Shown here: piece by piece, positions 1-7,899 of the stretch
Numbering within the stretch: the stretch's first letter is position 1
Layout: every line of letters begins with the position of its first letter
From: Candidatus Omnitrophota bacterium
GTDB taxonomy: Bacteria > Omnitrophota > Koll11 > Gygaellales > JAHJCI01
NCBI GenBank assembly: GCA_030622705.1
Contig: JAUXFU010000023.1
Location: forward strand, 1 to 9,030
Direction of reading: 5' to 3'
DNA length: 9,030 bases
The notes under the pieces: generated by a model
The model's database searches: none
What the model was told of the DNA's origin: nothing
The model's input: only the letters and a program-made list of their open reading frames with translations
Position numbers and translations under genes: made by a program

Positions 1-904
1 AATTATCCGGTGCCCTCCGGGCAACCTTTAACGCGTAACGTATCAAAAAATAAAAAAGAAGCAGCAGCCCTAAACTCCCTAAAAGACCCCATTCTTCGGC
101 AAAGGTAGCAAAAATAAAATCCGTATGCGATTCAGGTAAGAAATTCAGTTGGCTCTGGCTGCCCCCCAGCCATCCCTTGCCAAATAGCCCTCCCGAGGCT
201 ACGGCAATCTTAGACTGAATTATAGTATACCCCGCCCCCAACGGGTCAAAATCAGGATTAACGAAAACCAAAAGCCTGGCTTTCTGATAATCTTTTAAGA
301 AATGCCAGAACAAGGGCAACCCCAAGATAATTCCCGAAAATATAATAAGCATAAATTTAAAATTAACCGGGGCAATAAAAAGCATAGCAATAAACATAAA
401 AAAGATAAAAATTGCGGTGCCTAAATCCGGTTGTTTGAGGATTAATAACATAGGCAAACATATAAACGCGAAAGGAATCAAAACGGCTTTTATAAATCCC
501 CAGCTCTCCGGCCCCTGCCCTATCCCCCTGCCCGGCGTACTAAAGTAACGCGCCAGAAATATAACCACAATCAACTTCATTAATTCCGAGGGCTGGAAAT
601 TAAACCAGAGTATTTTTAACCACCTTTGCGCGCCCAGATGGGCAGATCCTAAAAAGGCTACCAGTAGTAAAAATCCGGTGCCTGCTGCGTAAAATATATA
701 CGCCCAATCCCATAATCTACGATAAGAAATCCGGGAAATAATCAAAAGACAAACAAGGCCTAAAACAGCCCACATGATCTGGCGTAGATACAATGACCTT
801 TCTACCAAAGAAGAACTATTCAGGGTGCTGCTGTAAATAGTCGCAATCCCGATTACAACAATCAATAAAAGAAAAAACATCAGCCTCTTGGCAATCCCGG
901 TCAT
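1..904 (-). CDS. rodA: RodA, SEDS-family peptidoglycan glycosyltransferase (partial, C-terminus beyond window)
   Basis: RodA polymerises lipid II into glycan strands for lateral wall growth and works with PBP2 in the elongasome at the inner membrane. I translated 301 residues before the left edge. Full RodA proteins are usually about 370 residues, so roughly the last fifth is missing. Several hydrophobic segments are visible, starting near residues 7-25 and 42-58. Family signatures seen are QPSELMK (104-110), KQPDLGTA (157-164) and the stretch from residue 231 through LPESHTDFIF (256-265). In that last motif, D262 matches the conserved catalytic acidic residue of SEDS proteins. The ATG (904-902) overlaps the mrdA stop as ATGA. 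A GAGGGG ribosome binding site lies 5 bases upstream, inside the end of mrdA, which suggests translational coupling. FtsW is the alternative family member, but the mrdA neighbour and mre context favour RodA. Confidence 0.95.
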   Translation of the reverse strand, partial: MTGIAKRLMFFLLLIVVIGIATIYSSTLNSSSLVERSLYLRQIMWAVLGLVCLLIISRISYRRLWDWAYIFYAAGTGFLLLVAFLGSAHLGAQRWLKILWFNFQPSELMKLIVVIFLARYFSTPGRGIGQGPESWGFIKAVLIPFAFICLPMLLILKQPDLGTAIFIFFMFIAMLFIAPVNFKFMLIIFSGIILGLPLFWHFLKDYQKARLLVFVNPDFDPLGAGYTIIQSKIAVASGGLFGKGWLGGSQSQLNFLPESHTDFIFATFAEEWGLLGSLGLLLLFYFLIRYALKVARRAPDN

Positions 905-2637
905 ATTAACCCCTCAGAGAGCATCCGCTCGATTATCGCCTTGGTTAACTGACAGCTGCGGTAACCTGAGCCGGCATGCTCGAGTAAAACACAAATAGCG
1001 AATTTTGGCTTATCAGCCGGAAAATAACCCGTGAACCATCCATGCGCTTCGCCTGATCCGGTCTGAGCAGTTCCGGTCTTCCCGGCAACAGAAACCCCGC
1101 AATCAGCCAAAACAGCCGCGGTACCCCCTGCTGAATTAACCGCAGCAAATAGGCCCTTTTTTATTATCTGCAGATTCTGTTTGCTAAGCGCTATACTCTC
1201 ACACGAAGAATCAATAACCTTTTTCGCATCTTGCTTACCTGCTGAATCAGGATTTATCGATTTAAGCAGTCTCGGGCTTACCAGCTTACCCCCATTGGCA
1301 AAAACAGCTATCATCCGGACAGCCTGTAAAGGAGTAACCAAAACTTCTCCCTGACCGATAGAAAAATTCGCCGTATCCCCCGCGTACCAGGTTTTACGTC
1401 TCTTTATCCGCTGCCATAACGAATAGGGCAAGAAACCCTTGGATTCACCGGCTAAGTCTATGCCGCTTACCTGACCTAATCCAAATTTCTGCGCATATTC
1501 GCTAATTATCTGCGGCCCGAGGCGCAGGCCTAAATTATAAAAAAAGACGTTGCAGGAATCACCAATCGCGCCTACAATATCCTCCTGCCCATGTTTATCC
1601 CAACAGGAAAATTTACGGTTGCCAACCTGAGTACCCCCTGAACAAAAAAAAGTACTACTGGAGTTAATCTTACCTTTCTGTAGTCCCGCGGCCGCAACCA
1701 CAACTTTAAATATAGAACCTGGAGGATACAAGCCGTTAATTGCCCGGTTAAACAAGGGAGCATCGGGCGCGTTAAGCACATGTTTAAGTAAAGCTGACGG
1801 GCCATCCTGAAATACCTGCGGGTCAAAATCAGGAAAACTTACCAAAGCAAGAATCTCTCCGTTAGCCGGATCAAGCATAACCACACTACCGATCTGCCCT
1901 TGAAGGATATCGTGAACTATCTTCTGAAGCTTTAAGTCAATTGTCAGTCGAATATCCCTGCCCTTCTTAGCCGCCTTAAAACCAAGAACCCGGGACAATC
2001 TGCCTTTATGATCCACCTCAATCTGCATTCCTCCTTCGCGCGGGCGCAGAATATGATCATAAACTTCCTCTACTCCGCAATAGCCGACTAAATCCTGAAC
2101 TTTATACCCGTACTCTTTAAGCCACTCCAGACGCCAGACATCAATCTGGCCTAAATAACCAAGAATATGACTGGCAACGTTGCCTAAAGGGTATTTTCGC
2201 TTAGGATTCACCTGGATAATTACTTCCGGCAAATCATATTTTAATTGCCCTATTGCTATTGCCTGAGAAAGCGAAATATCCTTACAAAGTAAAATGGGAA
2301 TAAAGGCAGAAATATATCCTTTTTTATACTTCGCCTTAAGTTGTTCTTCGGAAACCGGCAGAATCGAAGAAAGCCTTGAAATATGCTCTGCCGGAAAACC
2401 CTTTTCCGCAGGCATAATCAACAGGTTATAAGAGAGGGTATTTGCTGCCAGGATATCGCCATTGCGGTCCAGGATACGCCCGCGACTTGCCGGTTGAGGC
2501 AGAATCCGAATGCGGTTTGTCCGGCTTGAGAGCTGATATTCGCTAAAGTGAATCACCTGATAATGAATCAGAATCAAACTTAAAAATACAAAACCCGCTA
2601 TTATAAGACGGTGAAGAATACGCAGTCTTGTCATCAT
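901..2637 (-). CDS. mrdA: Penicillin-binding protein 2, elongasome transpeptidase
   Basis: PBP2 is the class B penicillin-binding protein that crosslinks the glycan made by RodA during elongation. From the chosen ATG at 2637 it is 578 residues, within the usual range. The order is a short cytoplasmic tail, one membrane anchor (about 9-29), a dimerisation/pedestal region starting with RGRILDRNGDILAAN (about 52-67), and the transpeptidase domain (about 245-575). The catalytic motifs are intact: SIFK with nucleophile S308 and K311, SCN (361-363), and KTG (520-522) within GKTGTAQ. The frame stays open to a TTG at 2703. Those 22 extra residues are encoded by repeat-like DNA, precede the normal short tail and look non-homologous, so I prefer one of the tandem ATGs at 2637 and 2634. 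Neither has a clear Shine-Dalgarno sequence. The stop overlaps the rodA start. The call is firm; only the start is uncertain. Confidence 0.97.
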   Translation of the reverse strand: MMTRLRILHRLIIAGFVFLSLILIHYQVIHFSEYQLSSRTNRIRILPQPASRGRILDRNGDILAANTLSYNLLIMPAEKGFPAEHISRLSSILPVSEEQLKAKYKKGYISAFIPILLCKDISLSQAIAIGQLKYDLPEVIIQVNPKRKYPLGNVASHILGYLGQIDVWRLEWLKEYGYKVQDLVGYCGVEEVYDHILRPREGGMQIEVDHKGRLSRVLGFKAAKKGRDIRLTIDLKLQKIVHDILQGQIGSVVMLDPANGEILALVSFPDFDPQVFQDGPSALLKHVLNAPDAPLFNRAINGLYPPGSIFKVVVAAAGLQKGKINSSSTFFCSGGTQVGNRKFSCWDKHGQEDIVGAIGDSCNVFFYNLGLRLGPQIISEYAQKFGLGQVSGIDLAGESKGFLPYSLWQRIKRRKTWYAGDTANFSIGQGEVLVTPLQAVRMIAVFANGGKLVSPRLLKSINPDSAGKQDAKKVIDSSCESIALSKQNLQIIKKGLFAAVNSAGGTAAVLADCGVSVAGKTGTAQTGSGEAHGWFTGYFPADKPKFAICVLLEHAGSGYRSCQLTKAIIERMLSEGLI

Positions 2638-2640
2638 TGA

Positions 2641-2735
2641 GAGTAGCAAGTAGAGAGTAGTCCTCAGGATAGTTCCAGAAGTGGTGAGCTTATCGAACCA
2701 CAAGTAGCAAGAAAAGGTCTCCCTACTCTCTGCTC
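2641..2735. repeat. Repeat-like spacer between mreD and mrdA
   Basis: The 138-base gap between mreD and mrdA contains several short repeats. AGTAGCAAG occurs directly repeated at 2642-2650 and 2703-2711. AGAGAGTAG at 2652-2660 is inverted as CTACTCTCT at 2723-2731. Between them, 2681-2701 has GTGGT and ACCAC arms around a GAGCTTATCGA core. That core resembles the widespread intergenic element containing GAGCTTGTCGAA that I recall from many genomes. The structure looks like a degraded small repeat inserted between two genes of an otherwise tight operon. I see no transposase and no convincing promoter here. The match to a known family is from memory and unverified. Confidence 0.45.
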
Positions 2736-2775
2736 GTTATTTTTAACGTCTTAGTTCGCTTGAAGTAATAAACAG

Positions 2776-3384
2776 CTAGTCTTTGATAAACGCGCAAAAG
2801 GCTCTGTACATCGGAAAGGATAAAAGCAGCGTAAACATAGACTCTATAAAAAATATCTTTACAAAAACTGCTGCGCCTACAGGTCTGCTATAAACAAGTA
2901 AAACAAACTGCATGCTTAAGTTATTTAACAAGATAATCAGGCACAGCAAGGCGCTACGGATGAAATTATTCTCAACGGATAACCGGCGGGATATTTGGTT
3001 AGCTAAGATAATCCAGAGAACAAAAAAAACAACGTTAAATCCAAAAGGAAGAACGCTGAATATGTCGCGCAGTACTCCTCCAAAAAACGCAAACACAACC
3101 AACCATCTTAAATCAAAAAACAAAACAAAAAGAACTAAAGCGGCTAAAACAGCATCCGGCCCTGTATTTAAAATGCGAAGGCGATAGAACAAGCTATGCT
3201 GTAACAAAACAATAATGAATAACGCCAAAAACGCGTATATATGTTTACGATATCTTTTAACCGGTTTTTTAAAAAACCTTCTTGAGCCTAACGCGCTCAG
3301 ATACCTGCACAAATCTCCAATTCTAAAGCTGAGCCTAACCGCGTAAAAGGATATCTTTTTAAACCTGTGTCTAAAATCTTTCAT
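2776..3384 (-). CDS. mreD: MreD, rod shape-determining membrane protein
   Basis: MreD is a small polytopic inner-membrane protein of the elongasome that partners MreC and PBP2. The 202-residue product has hydrophobic helices from about residue 49 onward (49-66, 76-90, 93-105, 115-130, 143-165, 172-195). The family-like segment GGVLRDIFSVLPFGFN lies at 102-117. It is longer than the usual 160-170 residues because about 47 strongly basic residues precede the first helix (for example RRFFKKPVKRYRKH, 35-48). The start is supported by the ATGA overlap with the mreC stop at 3384-3381, and there is no later in-frame ATG before the first helix. The extension is therefore probably real. MreD diverges fast, so identity rests on topology, the motif and its position between mreC and mrdA. 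Confidence 0.9.
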   Translation of the reverse strand: MKDFRHRFKKISFYAVRLSFRIGDLCRYLSALGSRRFFKKPVKRYRKHIYAFLALFIIVLLQHSLFYRLRILNTGPDAVLAALVLFVLFFDLRWLVVFAFFGGVLRDIFSVLPFGFNVVFFVLWIILANQISRRLSVENNFIRSALLCLIILLNNLSMQFVLLVYSRPVGAAVFVKIFFIESMFTLLLSFPMYRAFCAFIKD

Positions 3385-4154
3385 TCCGAAAGCACAACCA
3401 GAACTTCTTCCAGTTTAGTCAAGTCTGCGCTGGGTTTAATAACCACATAGGTTTCCGCTGAGCCGGCGTCCTTTTGAATCTTTGTTACCTCTCCGACAAG
3501 AATCCCCTTAGGATATACCCCGGATAAACCAGAGGTTATCACCATATCGGAAAGCTGAACATCAGCATCACAGGTAAGATAGCGCAAAATCAAATGCCCT
3601 GCCAGCGTACCTGTCACCAACCCCCTGTGACGGCTACGCTGGATAAAAGCGGCAACACCGGAGTTAATATCATTAACAAGTAATACCTTGCTGGTTGAAT
3701 CTCCTGCCTCGATTACCCTGCCTGCTAATCCGTCATTAGTGATTACCGCAGAACCCCGGCTGACTCCCTGCTGCTTGCCCTTGTTAATAACAATTATTGA
3801 ACTTAAATTTGAGGAAGCATAGCCAATTACGCCTGCGGCGGTTAAGGGATAAACAGACGCCTGGCTGAAATCAAGAAGCTCCCTGAGACGAAGATTCTCA
3901 AGATACAATTCCTTTGCCTCATGTGATTGGCGGCGAAAAAGACCAATCTCTTTCTTAATGCGCTGATTCTGCGCTAAATTATGACGGCAAAGAATTATCC
4001 CCTGGACTTGCTGTCCGGTATCAAAAAGAAATTCAAGAGGCCGGCGCATACTGTCAATAAGGTGATTTCTTAGTAAAGGAATAAAAATTGCGGTAAGAAT
4101 AATCAAAGCTGCGGCGGATAGGAAGGAAATTAAATTTTTATTTCTAACAAACAC
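3381..4154 (-). CDS. mreC: MreC, elongasome scaffold protein
   Basis: MreC is a bitopic inner-membrane protein whose periplasmic part self-assembles and binds PBP2, coupling MreB to wall synthesis. The 257-residue product shows a basic N-terminus, one membrane helix (about 8-28) and a periplasmic coiled coil (about 60-95). Two beta-rich domains follow. Family motifs are NKGKQQGV (124-131), DGLAGRV (141-147), TSGLSGVYPKGILVGEV (207-223) and a C-terminal KPSADLTKLEEVLVV (240-254). Its length is typical of the family. The start is a GTG at 4154, nine bases after the mreB stop; an ATG two bases upstream is out of frame. The ribosome binding site is weak, suggesting expression depends on mreB translation. 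Its stop overlaps the mreD start. Confidence 0.96.
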   Translation of the reverse strand: MFVRNKNLISFLSAAALIILTAIFIPLLRNHLIDSMRRPLEFLFDTGQQVQGIILCRHNLAQNQRIKKEIGLFRRQSHEAKELYLENLRLRELLDFSQASVYPLTAAGVIGYASSNLSSIIVINKGKQQGVSRGSAVITNDGLAGRVIEAGDSTSKVLLVNDINSGVAAFIQRSRHRGLVTGTLAGHLILRYLTCDADVQLSDMVITSGLSGVYPKGILVGEVTKIQKDAGSAETYVVIKPSADLTKLEEVLVVLSE

Positions 4155-4163
4155 ATCTTAGAT

Positions 4164-5213
4164 TTAAGAACGCATTTCTGATTTTACGGGAACAGTGACC
4201 CTCTTGAGATAATGCATCTCGCTTAAGACCTTACCTGTACCCTGAACAACCGCCGTTAACGGCTCATCGGCAATATGCACGGGCAATCCGGTTGCTTCAG
4301 AGATTAATCTGTCTATGCCCTTTAATTGCGAACCACCCCCGGCCATAATTATCCCATGCTCAATCAAATCCGCGGCTAACTCAGGGGGCGTCCTCTCCAA
4401 AGAAACCTTAGCCGTTTCAATAATCGCCTCCAGAGGTTCTTTCAAGGCATCCCTTATCTCCTGAGAGTTCACAGTTATTGCCTTAGGTAAACCGCTAACC
4501 AGATCCCTGCCTTTAACCTCGAGGCTTAATTCCTCATCCAAAGGATAAGCAGAGCCTATTTTAATCTTTATATCTTCGGCGCTGCGCACGCCTATCATCA
4601 AATTATAGTTCTTTTTTAAATATTCGATTATTGTTTCATCCATTTCGTCTCCGCCAATGCGAATAGACCTGGAAAAAACAATGCCGGCTAAAGAGATTAC
4701 GGCAATTTCAGTTGTTCCTCCGCCCACATCAATAATCATATTTCCGATAGGCTCCTGGATAGGCAGCCCTACCCCGATCGCCGCGGCAATAGGCTCCGAA
4801 ATCAGAAATACCTCCCTTGCCCCTGCGCGCTCAGCCGAATCCCTCACCGCCCGCTTTTCCACCTCAGTAATTCCTGAAGGGATAGCAATAACAATCCTCG
4901 GCCTCACTAAAACCCTGCGATGGTGCACCCGTTTTATAAAATACCTAAGCATTGCCTCGGTAATCTCAAAATCCGCAATCACCCCATCCTTCATCGGCCG
5001 GATAGCGACAATATTACCCGGCGTGCGCCCAAGCATACGCTTTGCCTCATCGCCTACCGCCAAAACATGGTTGGTGCTTCTTTCAATTGCCACTACCGAA
5101 GGCTCGCAAAGGACAACCCCTTCGCCCTTTACGTAAACCAAAGTAGTAGCTGTGCCTAAGTCTATTCCCATATCGTTGGAAAACAAACCGGACACATAAT
5201 TAAATCCCTTCAT
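4164..5213 (-). CDS. mreB: MreB, actin-like rod shape-determining protein
   Basis: MreB is the bacterial actin homologue that polymerises at the inner face of the membrane and directs lateral peptidoglycan synthesis. From the chosen start it is 349 residues, close to the family norm. The actin-fold nucleotide motifs are all visible: phosphate-1 [11 protein letters not shown] (from residue 17), the [10 protein letters not shown] segment (138-147), phosphate-2 DVGGGTTE (162-169) and the adenosine motif MAGGGSQL (290-297). The N-terminal [13 protein letters not shown] probably contributes the membrane-binding amphipathic helix. An ATG at 5246 would add 11 residues. I prefer 5213 because it matches the E. 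coli MreB N-terminus in length, and because the predicted promoter start point falls almost on the 5246 codon. Neither start has a good Shine-Dalgarno sequence. It is the first gene of the mreB-mreC-mreD-mrdA-rodA series. Confidence 0.97.
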   Translation of the reverse strand: MKGFNYVSGLFSNDMGIDLGTATTLVYVKGEGVVLCEPSVVAIERSTNHVLAVGDEAKRMLGRTPGNIVAIRPMKDGVIADFEITEAMLRYFIKRVHHRRVLVRPRIVIAIPSGITEVEKRAVRDSAERAGAREVFLISEPIAAAIGVGLPIQEPIGNMIIDVGGGTTEIAVISLAGIVFSRSIRIGGDEMDETIIEYLKKNYNLMIGVRSAEDIKIKIGSAYPLDEELSLEVKGRDLVSGLPKAITVNSQEIRDALKEPLEAIIETAKVSLERTPPELAADLIEHGIIMAGGGSQLKGIDRLISEATGLPVHIADEPLTAVVQGTGKVLSEMHYLKRVTVPVKSEMRS

Positions 5214-5255
5214 TATCTTATGTTGAGCGCTAAGTATCCTTTTCATATTAGTTTA

Positions 5256-5284
5256 ATGTTAACAAAGATTGAAATATATGTCAA
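5256..5284 (-). promoter_or_regulatory. Sigma-70-type promoter for the mre operon
   Basis: On the minus strand TTGACA (5284-5279) is a perfect -35 box. It is followed by exactly 17 bases and TAACAT (5261-5256), which has 4 of 6 bases of the -10 consensus. AT-rich sequence (AATTTTAAAA) lies just upstream, as in an UP element. The expected start of transcription is about 5249. It sits in the 72-base gap between the aroA stop and mreB, the only substantial spacer upstream of mreBCD. This suggests the elongasome genes have their own promoter in addition to any read-through from aroA. Confidence 0.7.
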
Positions 5285-5318
5285 GTTTTAAAATTGAGAC
5301 CCCTGAAAAGCTACTAAA

Positions 5319-6692
5319 CTATTTAACCACTCCTTTTAAAATCTCCAAAAAACCGGGGAAAGATTTAGCAATACATTCAACTTCATCAATAACAGTCTCG
5401 CCAGTGGAAACCAAACCCGCAATTATCATACTCATTGCCGTACGGTGGTCGTTAAAACTGCTTACCCTTGCCCCACGCAAGCAACTTATTCCCTGAATAA
5501 TCATTTTCTCCCTTAATCCCGCGGACTTTGAGCGGTAAGTTACAACACGGATTTCCGCGCCCATCTTACTTAAATTAGCCTGCATAGAAACTATCCGGTC
5601 AGTCTCTTTAACCCTTAATTCCTCCACTCCGTAAATTATTGTCCTTCCCCGGGCATAACAAAAAGCCAGCATCAAAATAGGCAATTCATCAATTAACTGA
5701 GGCACCTCGCTTGCCTTAATCTTTATCCCCTTTAAGCTGCTGCTTTTTATAATAATATCCCCTGCCGGCTCCCGGGTTTTAACCTGTAGCCTGCTGCGCG
5801 CAACCTTAATATTCGCCCCCATCCGTTTTAAAACCCGGATTAAACCTAAACGGGTAGGATTAATCCCCACAGATTTTATCACAATAGCTGAGTCAGGCAA
5901 TAATACTGCGGCAACAATAAAAAAACTTGCGGATGAGATATCCCCGGGAATATTAATTACTCCGGGAGAAAGTAATTCTTTCTGTCCGGATATAAAAATA
6001 GTTTTATCTTTGATTTTTATTTTTGCCCCAAAGTCTCTTAGCATCCGCTCAGTATGGTCACGAGTCTTTACCGACTCGAAGATTTCACTAATTCCCCCGG
6101 CGGCGTATAAACCGGCTAAAAGAAGTGCCGATTTCACCTGAGCGGAAGCTACCGGCATCTTGTAGCTGATCCTGCGCAACCTGCCTCCTTTTATAGTAAT
6201 AGGAGGATACTCCTCTGCCGCGCCATGCCTTCTAACAGCTGTACTGTGTATTTTGCGCGCCTTAATAATCGCCCCCATTCTTCTTAAAGGCTCGGTAATT
6301 CTCCTCATAGGCCTACGCGCAAGAGCCTTAGCTGCGGTTAAATTCACCGGGAATTGCTGACCGGCCAGAACCCCCAACAGCAGCCGGAAGGTAGTGCCTG
6401 ATTCACCGGCAAAGACAGAAAAACGCGGTTTTCTTAGGCCATAAAGACCTTTTCCCTCTATACAAAAATATTTATTCCCGGCTTGTGAATTTTCCATAGT
6501 TATCCTAACTCCTAACTGCTTAAGCGCCTTAAGAGTTGTGATGCAATCCTGATTTGCGGGGAAATTATAAACGCGCGTTTTACCCTTAGCTATCGCGCTG
6601 ATAATTAAACTACGGTGGGCAATAGATTTGTCGCCGGGAAGAAATATTGTACCCCGGAGAAATCTGACAGGCTTGAACCGATAAAGTGACAT
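5319..6692 (-). CDS. aroA: 3-phosphoshikimate 1-carboxyvinyltransferase (EPSP synthase)
   Basis: AroA transfers the enolpyruvyl group of phosphoenolpyruvate to shikimate 3-phosphate, the sixth step of chorismate synthesis, in the cytoplasm. The 457-residue product is slightly longer than the usual 425-445. Substrate-binding motifs are in order: GDKSIAHRS (20-28; K22, S23, R27), GESGTTFRLL (96-105), ARRPM (125-129), SAQVKS (183-188), GDISSASFF (250-258), NPTR (278-281), IDELP with D335 as the likely catalytic acid/base (334-338), KETDRI (362-367), DHRTAM (415-420) and K443. GDISSASFF and NPTR look more like the Bacillus/CP4-type class II enzymes than the E. coli type. The residue before SGTT is Glu where Asn is more usual. 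The ATG shares one base with the stop of the upstream coiled-coil gene (TAATG), so translation is probably coupled. All key residues appear intact. Confidence 0.97.
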   Translation of the reverse strand: MSLYRFKPVRFLRGTIFLPGDKSIAHRSLIISAIAKGKTRVYNFPANQDCITTLKALKQLGVRITMENSQAGNKYFCIEGKGLYGLRKPRFSVFAGESGTTFRLLLGVLAGQQFPVNLTAAKALARRPMRRITEPLRRMGAIIKARKIHSTAVRRHGAAEEYPPITIKGGRLRRISYKMPVASAQVKSALLLAGLYAAGGISEIFESVKTRDHTERMLRDFGAKIKIKDKTIFISGQKELLSPGVINIPGDISSASFFIVAAVLLPDSAIVIKSVGINPTRLGLIRVLKRMGANIKVARSRLQVKTREPAGDIIIKSSSLKGIKIKASEVPQLIDELPILMLAFCYARGRTIIYGVEELRVKETDRIVSMQANLSKMGAEIRVVTYRSKSAGLREKMIIQGISCLRGARVSSFNDHRTAMSMIIAGLVSTGETVIDEVECIAKSFPGFLEILKGVVK

Positions 6693-7783
6693 TACCTTTT
6701 AACCACCTTATCGCCCTCTTTGATTTCATCCTGAAGCGCTTCCAGCTTAAAAACACAAGAGCTTATTATTTCCTGAATTTTATCTATGCGGATGTCACCG
6801 AGATGATTACCATTACGATAAACTGAAAGCATTTCCCCGCGACGCAGCCCATCCCGGGCTCCCAGATTAACAATTGCGAAATTATATTTTCGATTTACCA
6901 CTAACACCTCACCTTGCGATACGGACACAGGTAAGGCATCCTCGGATAAATCCGGCGCAGGGGCCGGCTTAACCGCTTTCTTTTGCTTCGCGGCTTTTCT
7001 GTCCAATGTCACTTTATTGCCTACTTTGATCTTCTTTTTTACCGTCTTACTTAAAAACCCGCAGGCACTCATCGCCTCCTGAACCCTCTCTACCCGAATA
7101 TCGCCAATATGATTATTCCGATGATAAACCCTAAGCACCTCATCCGGCTTCAACCTGTCATTAGCTCCCAAATCAATAACTACGAAATCATATTTCCGGT
7201 TTACCACTAACACTCTTCCTTCTAATAAAAACGGAGTTGAGAGTTTCTGCTCCGCGGACAGAACCGCCGAGGGGGCAGTTTCTTGGCCCGGTTGCTCCTG
7301 CGCCACCACAATCTTACCCAATGCTATTCTCTCGGTCTTTAATTTATCTAACTCTGCTTTTAATTCGCCCTTGCTTGTCTGTGCTTTCTCAAGCTGCGCT
7401 TTCAACTGGTCTATCTGACCCTGCTTAGCTGCCCATTGTTCTTTTGCCTTCTGCTGATCCTGAATCTGAGATTGCAACTCCTCCAGCTGAACATGGATCT
7501 TTTCCCCCTGGCTCCTGGCCTTTTCTAATTCGCCGTTTAATTCTCCTATCTTCTCCTGAGCACCCTGTAGTTGAACGCTTAATCCATCAATCTTCTTCTC
7601 TGACTTCTCCAATTCCTCATCAGCAATGCTCTTTTCTGTCCTAAGACTTTCTAATTCCTTATTTAATGCAGCTACCACGAGCTTCTCTTGCTGATAACAA
7701 TAAAATTCGAATACTGCCGTTGCCAGAAATAATACTAAAAATATAAATAAAAGTATTATACCGATCTTGGCTCTAACTTTCAT
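6692..7783 (-). CDS. Membrane-anchored coiled-coil protein with two copies of a C-terminal beta-type domain, function unknown
   Basis: I do not recognise a named family. From the ATG at 7783 the product is 363 residues. It has a short basic tip, one hydrophobic helix (7-25) and a long Glu/Lys/Gln-rich coiled coil (about 32-160). A linker, domain A (188-260), a Lys/Ala/Pro-rich linker (261-289) and domain B (290-363) follow. A and B are tandem copies, with about half of aligned residues identical. Both contain VLVVNRKY, an LGA-D-L segment, VY, NH-GDIR and a terminal IK-G-KV. The alternating hydrophobic pattern suggests a small beta-barrel, perhaps like the C-terminal domain of FlgT, but that is a guess. 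Topology suggests a periplasmic stalk with two globular heads. The start is set by AAGGAGAGG just upstream and by the promoter that overlaps the longer reading frame (to 7849). It overlaps aroA by one base. Confidence 0.9.
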   Translation of the reverse strand: MKVRAKIGIILLFIFLVLFLATAVFEFYCYQQEKLVVAALNKELESLRTEKSIADEELEKSEKKIDGLSVQLQGAQEKIGELNGELEKARSQGEKIHVQLEELQSQIQDQQKAKEQWAAKQGQIDQLKAQLEKAQTSKGELKAELDKLKTERIALGKIVVAQEQPGQETAPSAVLSAEQKLSTPFLLEGRVLVVNRKYDFVVIDLGANDRLKPDEVLRVYHRNNHIGDIRVERVQEAMSACGFLSKTVKKKIKVGNKVTLDRKAAKQKKAVKPAPAPDLSEDALPVSVSQGEVLVVNRKYNFAIVNLGARDGLRRGEMLSVYRNGNHLGDIRIDKIQEIISSCVFKLEALQDEIKEGDKVVKR

Positions 7784-7788
7784 TACCT

Positions 7789-7793
7789 CTCCT
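7789..7793 (-). promoter_or_regulatory. Ribosome binding site of the coiled-coil gene
   Basis: AGGAG on the minus strand, within AAAGGAGAGG, lies 5 bases before the ATG at 7783. It is the strongest Shine-Dalgarno sequence positioned upstream of a start codon in the window. It decides the start of the coiled-coil gene against the TTG 66 bases upstream. Confidence 0.85.
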
Positions 7794-7821
7794 TTCTTTC
7801 TTAACTCAATAATATGAATTA

Positions 7822-7849
7822 ATTTTAACCCCAGCTTAATAAAAGTCAA
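7822..7849 (-). promoter_or_regulatory. Sigma-70-type promoter for the coiled-coil gene and aroA
   Basis: Minus-strand TTGACT (7849-7844; 5 of 6 of the -35 consensus) is followed by 16 bases and TAAAAT (7827-7822; 5 of 6 of the -10 consensus). The expected start of transcription, near 7815, leaves a leader of about 30 bases before the strong ribosome binding site and ATG at 7783. The upstream flank is very AT-rich. Position and spacing make this a good candidate for driving the two-gene unit with aroA. Confidence 0.62.
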
Positions 7850-7899
7850 GAAAATTTCTTCTTCTTTAAATAATCTTGCAACAAAAAACTTTATAAATC

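Noticed and set aside
2912..3187. Plus-strand reading frame inside mreD
   Set aside because: It lies opposite a well-supported gene, is Lys/Thr/Asn-rich and has no recognisable motif or ribosome binding site.
4657..5136. Plus-strand 159-residue frame opposite mreB
   Set aside because: It is the complement of highly conserved MreB codons and shows no domain of its own.
7784..7849. 22-residue N-terminal extension of the coiled-coil protein from a TTG
   Set aside because: It overlaps the candidate promoter and lies upstream of a strong ribosome binding site placed correctly for the ATG at 7783.
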